Positions 51,288-58,487 of a stretch of DNA of 64,000 bases are shown in pieces. The position numbers were made by a program, and so were the translations under genes. How positions within the stretch are numbered: the first letter of the stretch is position 1; every line of letters begins with the position of its first letter. The DNA is from Mycolicibacterium holsaticum DSM 44478 = JCM 12374 (GTDB taxonomy: Bacteria; Actinomycetota; Actinomycetes; Mycobacteriales; Mycobacteriaceae): NCBI RefSeq assembly GCF_019645835.1, contig NZ_CP080998.1, forward strand, positions 2,356,001 through 2,420,000, in the 5' to 3' direction. The notes below the pieces were generated by a model, which saw only the letters and a program-made list of their open reading frames with translations, ran no database searches and had not been told where the DNA came from.

Positions 51288-51294
51288 CCCAGCC

Positions 51295-52044
51295 GTGGAC
51301 GACACGGGCGCGACGCTGGTGGTGATCTTCGGCGGGCGCAGCGAGATCGGGCTCGAGCTGGCCACCCGCCTGGCACCGGGGGCGAGGATCGTGCTGGCGG
51401 CCCGCCGCGCCGACCAGCTCGACGCGCAGGTGGCCGCCGTGCGGGCCGCCGGGGCCGTCGCCGTCGCCGTCCGCGAGTTCGACGCCGACGACCTGGCCGC
51501 GCACGGGCCGCTGGTGAACTCGATCGTCACCGAGCACGGCCCGATCGGCACCGCGGTGCTGGCGTTCGGCATCCTCGGTGACCAAGAGCTCGCCGAGAAG
51601 GATCCGGCGCATGCGGTGGCGATCGTGCACACCGATTTCGTCGCGCAGGTCAGCCTGCTGACCGTGCTGGCCGCCACCATGCGGGCCGCCGGAGAGGGGG
51701 CTATCGTGGCGTTCTCGTCGGTCGCCGGGGTGCGGGTGCGACGAGCCAACTACGTGTACGGCTCGGCCAAGGCCGGGCTCGACGGGTTCTGCAGCGGCCT
51801 GGCCGACGCGCTGCACGGCTCGGGTGTGCGGCTGCTGACCGTGCGGCCCGGGTTCGTGATCGGGCGCATGACCGCGGGCATGGCGCCCGCACCGTTCTCC
51901 AGCACCCCGGAGCAGGTGGCGGCGGCGACGGTGCGCGCGCTGGCCAGGGGCCGCCGCACGGTGTGGGTGCCCGCGATCCTGCGGCCGGTCTTCGCCGGGA
52001 TGCGGTTGCTGCCGCAGTTCGTGTGGCGGAGGTTGCCGCGGTGA
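51295..52044 (+). CDS. Short-chain dehydrogenase/reductase (Rv2073c-like)
   Basis: A 249-residue SDR with an atypical cofactor loop: the usual TGxxxGIG is replaced by [12 protein letters not shown] at residues ~10-21. The catalytic Tyr and Lys are in YVYGSAKAG (~153-161), and Ser is in VAFSSVAG. The C-terminal ~40 residues include a hydrophobic, basic stretch ([20 protein letters not shown]) that may contact the membrane. This matches the DprE2-like subgroup of mycobacterial SDRs. It starts with GTG with a GATAAT 7 nt upstream, and precedes cobL by 28 nt. Substrate unknown. Confidence 0.88.
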   Translation: MDDTGATLVVIFGGRSEIGLELATRLAPGARIVLAARRADQLDAQVAAVRAAGAVAVAVREFDADDLAAHGPLVNSIVTEHGPIGTAVLAFGILGDQELAEKDPAHAVAIVHTDFVAQVSLLTVLAATMRAAGEGAIVAFSSVAGVRVRRANYVYGSAKAGLDGFCSGLADALHGSGVRLLTVRPGFVIGRMTAGMAPAPFSSTPEQVAAATVRALARGRRTVWVPAILRPVFAGMRLLPQFVWRRLPR

Positions 52045-52072
52045 TGAGGGCTTGCGCGAAGAACGGACGGCA

Positions 52073-53251
52073 ATGATCATCGTCGTCGGCATCGGCGCGG
52101 ACGGCATGGTCGGCCTGGCGCCCGCTTCCCGAGCCGAATTAGTCAGGGCCACAGTTATTTACGGGTCACCACGGCAGCTGGATCTGCTCGATGACACCGT
52201 GACCGCGGTGCGCCGCGAATGGCCGTCGCCGATGCTGCCGGCCCTGCGCGCCGTGCTCGACGGCGCCGACGGCGACGTGCACGTGGTGGCCAGCGGCGAC
52301 CCGCTGCTGCACGGCGTCGGCGGCTCGCTGGTCCGGTTGCACGGTGCGCACCGTGTCAGGGTGCTGCCGCAGGTGTCGTCGGTGACGCTGGCGTGTGCCC
52401 GGCTCGGCTGGCCGGTGCACGACACCGAGGTGATCAGCCTGGTCACCGCCGAACCGCATACCGCGGTGCGGCGCGGTGGTCGCGCGGTGGTGTTGTCGCG
52501 CGACCGTGCCGGCGCCGCGACCCTGGCGCGGCTGCTCAGCGACACCGGACGCGGCGACTCCGAGATGACCGTGCTCGAACAACTCGGCGGGCCGGCCGAG
52601 CGGGTCCGCTCGGCGAGCGCACGCGAATGGGCCGCGGACCCGCCGCCCGACGTCGACGATCTCAACGTGGTCGCCGTGCACTATCTGCCCGACGAGCGCC
52701 AGTACGGGGTGCTGCCCGACGACGCCTACGCCAACGACGGGCAGATCACCAAACAGCCGATGCGCGCCGCGACGATCGCGGCGCTCGCGCCCAGGCCGGG
52801 AGAGCTGCTGTGGGACGTCGGCGCGGGCTCCGGCAGCATCGCGATCGAATGGTGCCGCAGCGGAACCGGTTGTCGGGCAGTGGCCTTCGAGCGCGACGAG
52901 CGGCGCCGCAAACGGATCACCGAGAACGCGGCCGCGTTCGGCGTCATGGTCGACGTGCGCGGTGATGCGCCGCAGGCCTTCGCCGACACCGCACCGCCCG
53001 ACGTGGTCTTCGTCGGCGGTGGGCTGACCCGTCCCGGCCTGCTGCAGGCGTGCTTCGACAGCTTGCCCGGCGGCGGCAGGCTGGTCGCCAACGCCGTGAC
53101 CGTCGAATCGGAAGCGCTGCTGGCCGAATGGTTTTCGCGGCTCGGCGGTGAGCTGTCGCGCTACCAGCACCACCACGGCGAACCGCTGGGCGGGTTCACC
53201 GGTTGGCGGCCCGCGTTTCCCGTCACGCAGTGGTCGGTGACCAAGCGATGA
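52073..53251 (+). CDS. cobL: Precorrin-6Y C5,15-methyltransferase (decarboxylating) CobL
   Basis: Bifunctional enzyme that methylates precorrin-6B at C5 and C15 and decarboxylates the C12 acetate. The 392-residue protein joins a CbiE-type methyltransferase domain (N-terminal, IIVVGIGADGMVG with the SAM site, then HVVASGDPLLHGVGG) to a CbiT-type Rossmann domain (ELLWDVGAGSGSIAIEWCRSG). It starts at ATG 52073, and its stop overlaps cobM (ATGA). It leads cobL-cobM-cobK in the aerobic cobalamin pathway. Confidence 0.95.
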   Translation: MIIVVGIGADGMVGLAPASRAELVRATVIYGSPRQLDLLDDTVTAVRREWPSPMLPALRAVLDGADGDVHVVASGDPLLHGVGGSLVRLHGAHRVRVLPQVSSVTLACARLGWPVHDTEVISLVTAEPHTAVRRGGRAVVLSRDRAGAATLARLLSDTGRGDSEMTVLEQLGGPAERVRSASAREWAADPPPDVDDLNVVAVHYLPDERQYGVLPDDAYANDGQITKQPMRAATIAALAPRPGELLWDVGAGSGSIAIEWCRSGTGCRAVAFERDERRRKRITENAAAFGVMVDVRGDAPQAFADTAPPDVVFVGGGLTRPGLLQACFDSLPGGGRLVANAVTVESEALLAEWFSRLGGELSRYQHHHGEPLGGFTGWRPAFPVTQWSVTKR

Positions 53252-54003
53252 CCGTCTACTTCATCGGCGCGGGCCCCGGCGCGGCCGACCTGATCACAGT
53301 GCGGGGCCAGCGGCTGCTGAGCCGCTGCCCGGTCTGCCTGTACGCCGGCTCGATCATGCCCGAGGACCTGCTGGCGCTGTGCCCTGCGGACGCCAGGGTG
53401 GTCGACACCGGTCCGCTGACACTCGAGCAGATCGTCGCCGAACTCGCCGACGCCGACGCCGCGGGCCTGGACGTCGCGCGGCTGCACTCCGGTGACCCGT
53501 CGATCTACAGCGCGCTGGCCGAACAGTGCCGGCGCCTCGACGCGCTGGGCATCGGCTACGAGATCGTGCCCGGCGTGCCCGCGTTCGCCGCGGCGGCCGC
53601 CGCGCTGGGCCGTGAGCTGACGGTCCCCGGTGTCGCCCAGACGATCACGCTGACCCGGGTGGCGACGCTGTCGACCGCGATGCCGCCGGGCGAGGACCTG
53701 CAGACGCTGTCGAAATCCGGTGCGACGCTGGTGCTGCACCTGGCCGCCGCGCAGGTCGACTCGATCGTGCCGGAACTGCTCGCAGGCGGATACCGACCCG
53801 AAACACCCTGCGCGGTCGTGGCGTTCGCCTCCTGGCCCCAAGAGCAGGTCATCCGGTGCACGCTGGCAGATCTCGCCGAACGCACGCACGACGCCGGGAT
53901 CAGCCGCACCGCGGTGATCGTCGTCGGCGACGTGCTCGGCGCCGAGGGCTTCGCCGACAGCTACCTGTACTCGTCGGGACGCGTGCGCAGGGGCAGGCAC
54001 TGA
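53248..54003 (+). CDS. cobM: Precorrin-4 C11-methyltransferase CobM
   Basis: Methylates precorrin-4 at C11 using SAM in cobalamin synthesis. The 251-residue protein has the tetrapyrrole methylase motifs VYFIGAGPGAADLITVRG (N-terminal), ARLHSGDPSIYSAL and YEIVPGVPAFAAAAAALGRELT. The start ATG overlaps the cobL stop (ATGA), and cobK overlaps its stop (TGATG), so cobL, cobM and cobK are tightly coupled. Confidence 0.96.
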   Translation: MTVYFIGAGPGAADLITVRGQRLLSRCPVCLYAGSIMPEDLLALCPADARVVDTGPLTLEQIVAELADADAAGLDVARLHSGDPSIYSALAEQCRRLDALGIGYEIVPGVPAFAAAAAALGRELTVPGVAQTITLTRVATLSTAMPPGEDLQTLSKSGATLVLHLAAAQVDSIVPELLAGGYRPETPCAVVAFASWPQEQVIRCTLADLAERTHDAGISRTAVIVVGDVLGAEGFADSYLYSSGRVRRGRH

Positions 54004-54725
54004 TGCGGATCCTGTTGCTGGGTGGCACCTCAGAGGCCCGCGCGCTGGCCGCCCGACTGCATCCGGACGTCGAGGTGATCAGCTCGCTGGCCGGCCGGGT
54101 GCCCGACCCCGCGCTGCCGGTCGGCCAGGTCCGGATCGGCGGGTTCGGCGGGGTGGCGGGGCTGCGGCGCTGGCTGCGCGACCATGCGGTCGACGCCGTC
54201 GTCGACGCCACCCACCCGTACGCCGCGACGATGACCGCGCACGCCGCCCAGGTGTGCGCCGAACTCGAGGTGCCCCATCTGCTGCTGGCCCGCCCCGCCT
54301 GGCCGCCCGGCGCGGCGATCCTGGTTGGCTCCGATACGCAGGCGGCGAAAACGGTTGCCGACAACGGTTATTCGCGGGTCTTCCTGACCACCGGCCGCTC
54401 AGGTATCGGCGCGTTCGCCCACCTGAACGCGTGGTTTCTGATCCGCGCGGTCACCGCACCCGAACCCGCGGACCTCCCGCCCCGTCACCACGTCGTGCTG
54501 TCCCGCGGCCCGTACCGCTACGACGACGAGCTGGCGCTGCTGCGCGAACACCGCATCGACGCGCTGGTGACCAAGAACAGCGGCGGGCCGATGACCCGGC
54601 CCAAGCTCGACGCCGCCGCGGACCTCGGCGTCGCGGTGGTGATGGTGGACCGCCCGCCGTTGCCCGCGGGGGTGAGGACGGTGAGCACCGTCGACGACGC
54701 GGTCCAATGGGTCCGGGCTATGTGA
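54003..54725 (+). CDS. cobK: Precorrin-6A reductase CobK
   Basis: Reduces precorrin-6A to precorrin-6B with NADPH. The 240-residue protein begins with the Rossmann-like MRILLLGGTSEARALAARL, contains DAVVDATHPYAATMT and FLTTGRSGIGAFAHL, and ends with LVTKNSGGPMTRPKLDAA and a short tail. The start overlaps the cobM stop (TGATG). Its 3' end overlaps the convergent phosphotransferase gene by 8 nt. Confidence 0.95.
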   Translation: MRILLLGGTSEARALAARLHPDVEVISSLAGRVPDPALPVGQVRIGGFGGVAGLRRWLRDHAVDAVVDATHPYAATMTAHAAQVCAELEVPHLLLARPAWPPGAAILVGSDTQAAKTVADNGYSRVFLTTGRSGIGAFAHLNAWFLIRAVTAPEPADLPPRHHVVLSRGPYRYDDELALLREHRIDALVTKNSGGPMTRPKLDAAADLGVAVVMVDRPPLPAGVRTVSTVDDAVQWVRAM

Positions 54726-55806
54726 TCAGCTCGAGGGTGTCCAGCTCCCGGATGGCGCGGCAGCCCCTGCTCAACATGGTCAGGATCATCTCGTCGCCGC
54801 GTTCGGTCGAGGAGGCGAACGCATATCCCAGCGCGGTGAGCACGGGGGCCTGCACCGCGCCGAGCCGATAGTCACGCCAACAGGTTTCGAGGTCATACCC
54901 GGTGACGCCGTGGGTGGCCAGCGCCTCGTGGTAGCGGCGCACCAGGGCCTTTTCGATGGCCGAGCGGGTCTCGGGCACCAGGCTGGTCGCGGTGAAATAC
55001 GCGAGGTCGCGGGCGGGCAGGCCGACCCCGACGGTCTGCCAGTCCACCACGCTGATGCGCGCGTGGTCGGGGTCGAACAGCATGTTGTCGAGCCGGTAGT
55101 CCCCGTGCATCACCGCGAACCGGTCCGGCTCGGCCAGCAACCACGGGGTCACCAACGCCATAGCCGCCGTGAGGGTTTCACGGTCCTCAGCGCTCATCGA
55201 GTCACCGAGTTTGTCGATCGTGATCTCGGCGGCCATCCGGCACACCTCGCCCATGCCGGTGGCCGCCGCCTCGTCGCCGGGTTTGGGCATCGCGATCCCG
55301 GACAGCTGCAGCCAGACGGGGTCACACCAGGTCGGCCCGTGCAGACCGGCCAGCGCCTCGACCGCCAACCCGGCCTCCTGCTCGGTGCATCCGGCGATCT
55401 GATCGCCCTGCACGGCGGGCGCCATGTCGGCGAGCACCAGCACGAAATCTGTTCCGTCGTCGGTGATGTCGCTGTGAAAGCAGCCGGGAACCGGGATGGC
55501 CACCTTGTCGGCGACGTCGGTGTAGAACTCGACCTCGGAGCGGTAGCCCAGCGCGACGCGTTCCCGGACCGCGTCGTCCTGGGCGGGCAGCTTGATCGCG
55601 AACGTCTCGGGCAGCGCGGTGCGCTGTGCGTACGTCACCGTCACCCGGTAGGTGGCGCCGGTCTGCCCGGTGCCGATCGGTGTCACGTCGACGCACTGCA
55701 CGTCGACGCCGAGCACCGAGCTCAGCCACCGGGGCGTCACATCGGCCGGACCGCGGGGGATGGTCGCGACGGTGCCCTCATCTGTCGATGGGGTCTGCTG
55801 CCCCAC
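54718..55806 (-). CDS. Phosphotransferase family (APH-like) protein
   Basis: A 362-residue protein with the aminoglycoside-phosphotransferase/choline-kinase fold. The N-lobe has the nucleotide Lys in ETFAIKLPAQ (residues ~66-75), and the catalytic Brenner loop is VMHGDYRLDNMLFD, followed by ISVVDWQTVGVG with the metal-binding Asp. Many mycobacterial paralogues of this type are of unknown target; resistance function is not implied. The start at GTG 55806 is favoured by GGGAGG 4 nt upstream; a frame from 55869 would add 21 residues. It lies between cobK and the hemerythrin gene and is convergent with cobK. Substrate unknown. Confidence 0.85.
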   Translation of the reverse strand: MGQQTPSTDEGTVATIPRGPADVTPRWLSSVLGVDVQCVDVTPIGTGQTGATYRVTVTYAQRTALPETFAIKLPAQDDAVRERVALGYRSEVEFYTDVADKVAIPVPGCFHSDITDDGTDFVLVLADMAPAVQGDQIAGCTEQEAGLAVEALAGLHGPTWCDPVWLQLSGIAMPKPGDEAAATGMGEVCRMAAEITIDKLGDSMSAEDRETLTAAMALVTPWLLAEPDRFAVMHGDYRLDNMLFDPDHARISVVDWQTVGVGLPARDLAYFTATSLVPETRSAIEKALVRRYHEALATHGVTGYDLETCWRDYRLGAVQAPVLTALGYAFASSTERGDEMILTMLSRGCRAIRELDTLELIT

Positions 55807-55890
55807 GGCGCCTCCCTGGTGGTGTCGGGTTTGCGCCGAAACGCTATCGGTAAGGGCGACAGTCGTCAACGAGGCTGCGCGCCCGCCGCG

Positions 55891-56649
55891 TCAGTGCCGG
55901 GTGAGGCGCAGCCGCCACGCCTCCGGTCCCCGCACCAGGTAGTCCACCGAGATCCGGCCCGCGGTGCGGTCGTGCAGTTGGTGCAGCAGGGGCACCGGGT
56001 CGTGGGGCGCGACCAGCACCATGCTGCCGCCGACCGGAACCGCGTCGAACGCGCCGAAAACCGTCGCGTGCCGGATCGAGTGCGGGACCTCGCAGACGTC
56101 GAGCACCGGCTCCTCGGCGTCGCTCTCGCAACCGCACTTGTGCCCGCCCTCGGCGTCGTGATGGCCCCCGAGCAACTCGTGCATCCCGCCCAGGGCATCG
56201 GCGAGCGACACGTCGGGGTCGGCGGCCACGATCGGCAGGATGCGATCGTTCTCGTCGATCAGGTGAGCGTCGAAAAGCACCCGCAGCGCGTTACCGGCCG
56301 CGGCGGCGCGCACCGGTGACTTCTCGGTGCGGATCCGGTCCACCAGGGCGGCCAGTACGCGGTGCACGGCGATCATCGACTCGATGAGCGGCCGGGCCCG
56401 CTCGGTGTTGGCGGCGGCGGGGTACAGGCGGGCCTCTTCGGCCGCGGCGTGCGGCAGCAGCTCGCCGGTCAGGAACTGCGTGGCCGCCGCGCGCGCGGCC
56501 TCGAAGTCGCCGCCGCGCTCGGCGGCCGACAGCATCGCCTCGGTGCGCGCCTGCAGATGTCCGGCCAGCTCAGCGTGATGGTTCTTGACGGTCTCGGCCG
56601 CCTCCGCGTCGGCAGAGGAGGTGGCGACGATTACCTCGTTGATGGTCAT
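55891..56649 (-). CDS. Hemerythrin-like domain fused to DUF2249
   Basis: A 252-residue two-domain protein. Residues ~1-155 form a hemerythrin-like four-helix bundle with the diiron ligands: VKNHHAELAGHL (His), LLPHAAAEEARLYP (H-x3-E), IAVHRVLAAL (His) and LFDAHLIDENDRILP (H-x4-E). A Cys/His-rich linker (HHDAEGGHKCGCES) leads to a DUF2249 domain (residues ~180-252, LDVCEVPHSIRHATVF). The pair is known in bacteria handling O2, NO or nitrite stress. It is divergent from the SufR-like regulator gene with a 58-nt intergenic region and an inverted repeat, so it is probably under its control. Confidence 0.88.
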   Translation of the reverse strand: MTINEVIVATSSADAEAAETVKNHHAELAGHLQARTEAMLSAAERGGDFEAARAAATQFLTGELLPHAAAEEARLYPAAANTERARPLIESMIAVHRVLAALVDRIRTEKSPVRAAAAGNALRVLFDAHLIDENDRILPIVAADPDVSLADALGGMHELLGGHHDAEGGHKCGCESDAEEPVLDVCEVPHSIRHATVFGAFDAVPVGGSMVLVAPHDPVPLLHQLHDRTAGRISVDYLVRGPEAWRLRLTRH

Positions 56650-56688
56650 GGTGGGTTCCTTTCCGCTGCACTGGTCCGATACCCAGCA

Positions 56689-56716
56689 ATTTACTACAAT
56701 AATTTCCGTGGTAAAT
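56689..56716. promoter_or_regulatory. Imperfect inverted repeat, candidate operator of the SufR-like regulator
   Basis: ATTTACTAC (56689-56697) and GTGGTAAAT (56708-56716) form arms with 8 of 9 positions paired and a 10-nt spacer, one helical turn apart. The right arm begins at the regulator's GTG start codon. The site is AT-rich and placed where a dimer could shut off both divergent genes. Confidence 0.65.
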
Positions 56717-57406
56717 AGTGCACCGCCTTTCGGCCCCGCGCCGACGCCGTCGTCGGCTGGCCACGTGCCGCTGTCCGAACAGCGGCTGCGGGTGCTCGAG
56801 CACGTGCGGGCGCACGCACCGGTCCGCACGACCGACGCGGCCGCAAGCCTCGGGCTGCACCAGAACACCGTGCGTGAACACCTCGACGCGCTCGTGGACC
56901 TCGGTCTCGTCGAGCGCGCCACCGAACCCGCCGTCGGACGCGGGCGGCCGGCCGCGCTGTATCGGCCGTCCGCCGCCGACCCCGCCCTGCTGGCCCGCGA
57001 CTACGCGGGCCTGGCCACCGCGCTGGCCGGGCATCTGGCCCGCACCAGCGCCGACCCGCAGCGTGATGCCCGCGCCGCGGGTGTGGAGTGGGGACGCGAG
57101 CTGGTCGAGGGGACCGCCCGCGCCGACGGCGACCAGCGAAAGGCCGTGCTCGACGCGCTGACCCGGCTCGGATTCGCCCCCGACGACGAAGGCGCCGAAC
57201 GCGGCGTCGCCCTGCGCCGCTGCCCGCTGCTGGACGCCGCCCGCCGCTACCCGGACGTGGTGTGCCAGGTCCACCTCGGCATCGTCGAGGGACTGCTGCA
57301 GAGCATCGACGCACCCACCGGGCCCGGTCTCGGTCTGATCCCGTTCGCCGAGCCCGGCGCCTGTCGGCTGTTCCTGCCCGATCCGGTGGTCAAAAAGCAT
57401 GGCTGA
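56708..57406 (+). CDS. SufR-like winged-helix regulator with three cysteines
   Basis: A 232-residue regulator with an N-terminal winged helix (EQRLRVLEHVRAHAPVRTTDAAASLGLHQNTVREHLDAL, residues ~24-62; positive wing VGRGRPAALYRP) and a C-terminal part in the COG2345/SufR style. Three cysteines, C172 and C186 (in CPLLDAARRYPDVVC) and C219 (in GACRLF), are spaced like the 4Fe-4S ligands of SufR. It likely senses NO, O2 or redox state through the cluster. The start is GTG 56708, inside the right arm of the inverted repeat. It heads the operon with the NnrS-like and NirK-fusion genes, overlapping the next by 8 nt. Confidence 0.85.
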   Translation: MVNSAPPFGPAPTPSSAGHVPLSEQRLRVLEHVRAHAPVRTTDAAASLGLHQNTVREHLDALVDLGLVERATEPAVGRGRPAALYRPSAADPALLARDYAGLATALAGHLARTSADPQRDARAAGVEWGRELVEGTARADGDQRKAVLDALTRLGFAPDDEGAERGVALRRCPLLDAARRYPDVVCQVHLGIVEGLLQSIDAPTGPGLGLIPFAEPGACRLFLPDPVVKKHG

Positions 57407-58487
57407 GAACCGAATTCCACTGCGGGCGCTGCTGCTGCTGCCCGGCGGCTTCGCGCTGCTGGCCGGTTTGGACGCGGGACTGTTGCGCCTCGGGCTGGCC
57501 GCACCGGTGGAAACGGTGCGGCTGGCCGAGGCGCACGGCATCGTGCTGGTGCTGGGCTTCGTCGGCACCCTGATCGCCGTGGAACGCGCCGTCGCCGCGG
57601 GCCGGCGGTGGTGCTACCTGGCTCCGGCGTTGCTCGGGCTGGGCGCGGTACTGCTCGTCACCCCCGCGCCGCGCCACCTCGCCTGCGCCGCCCTGGTGGC
57701 CGGGGCCGCGATGCTGGTGGCGGTCTACGTGCCGCTGTGGCGGCGCAGTTGGGACACTGCGGTGCTGGTGCAGGCCGCGGGCGCGGTGCTGGCCACCGGT
57801 GCGGCGCTGCTGTGGTCGGCCGGGCTGCCGGTGCCGGATCTGCTGGGCTGGCTGGCCGGTTTCCTGGTCCTGACCATCGTCGGTGAGCGCCTCGAACTGG
57901 CCCGGGTGACGATGCCGGGGGTCCGGGCCGAACTCCTGCTCGGCGCGGCGACGGCCGCGCTGGTCGTCGGCGCGGTCGCGCAATTACTTTGGCCGGCAGC
58001 AGGGTTCGCGTTGCTGGGCGCCGCGGTGCTGGGAATCACCTGCTGGCTCTTCCGGTTCGACGTGGCCAGGTGCACCGTTCACACCACGGGGCTGACGCGC
58101 TACATGGCGGTATGCCTGCTGGCCGGATACGCGTGGCTGATGGTCCCCGGCCTGGCCTGGCTGCTGATCGGCCCGGTGGACTCCGGTCGCGGCTACGACG
58201 CGATCGTGCACGCGGTGATGCTCGGGTTCGTGCTGTCGATGATCATGGCGCACGCACCGGTCATCCTGCCCGCGGTGCTGCGCCGCCCGCTGCCGTACAC
58301 CCCGACGATGTACGGGCCCGTGGTGCTGCTGCACGCATCGCTGCTGCTGCGGGTGGCGGTCGGCGACGTGCGCGACGTGCAGTGGGCGGTGCAGGCCGGC
58401 GGGGTGCTCAACATCGTGGCCGTGCTGGCCTTCGCCGCCGTCGCCGTGCACGCGGCGACCCGCCGGCCGATCGAGGTGCCCGCATGA
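57399..58487 (+). CDS. NnrS-like multi-helix membrane protein
   Basis: A 362-residue integral membrane protein with about ten to twelve helices. The most informative region is YDAIVHAVMLGFVLSMIMAHAPVILPAVLRRPLPY near the C-terminus, which resembles NnrS, a heme/copper protein that protects against NO stress in denitrifiers. A similar His-containing motif (HAAMNVFGFVG...PTMLR) appears in the membrane part of the next gene, so the two may share an ancestor. It overlaps the regulator by 8 nt and its stop overlaps the NirK-fusion start (ATGA). The NnrS assignment rests on context and these motifs only. Confidence 0.65.
   Translation: MAENRIPLRALLLLPGGFALLAGLDAGLLRLGLAAPVETVRLAEAHGIVLVLGFVGTLIAVERAVAAGRRWCYLAPALLGLGAVLLVTPAPRHLACAALVAGAAMLVAVYVPLWRRSWDTAVLVQAAGAVLATGAALLWSAGLPVPDLLGWLAGFLVLTIVGERLELARVTMPGVRAELLLGAATAALVVGAVAQLLWPAAGFALLGAAVLGITCWLFRFDVARCTVHTTGLTRYMAVCLLAGYAWLMVPGLAWLLIGPVDSGRGYDAIVHAVMLGFVLSMIMAHAPVILPAVLRRPLPYTPTMYGPVVLLHASLLLRVAVGDVRDVQWAVQAGGVLNIVAVLAFAAVAVHAATRRPIEVPA

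Noticed and set aside
54718..55806. Aminoglycoside resistance gene
   Set aside because: The APH fold is shared by many mycobacterial proteins of unknown substrate. There is no sign of transfer (integron, IS) and no specific similarity to a resistance enzyme that I can see.
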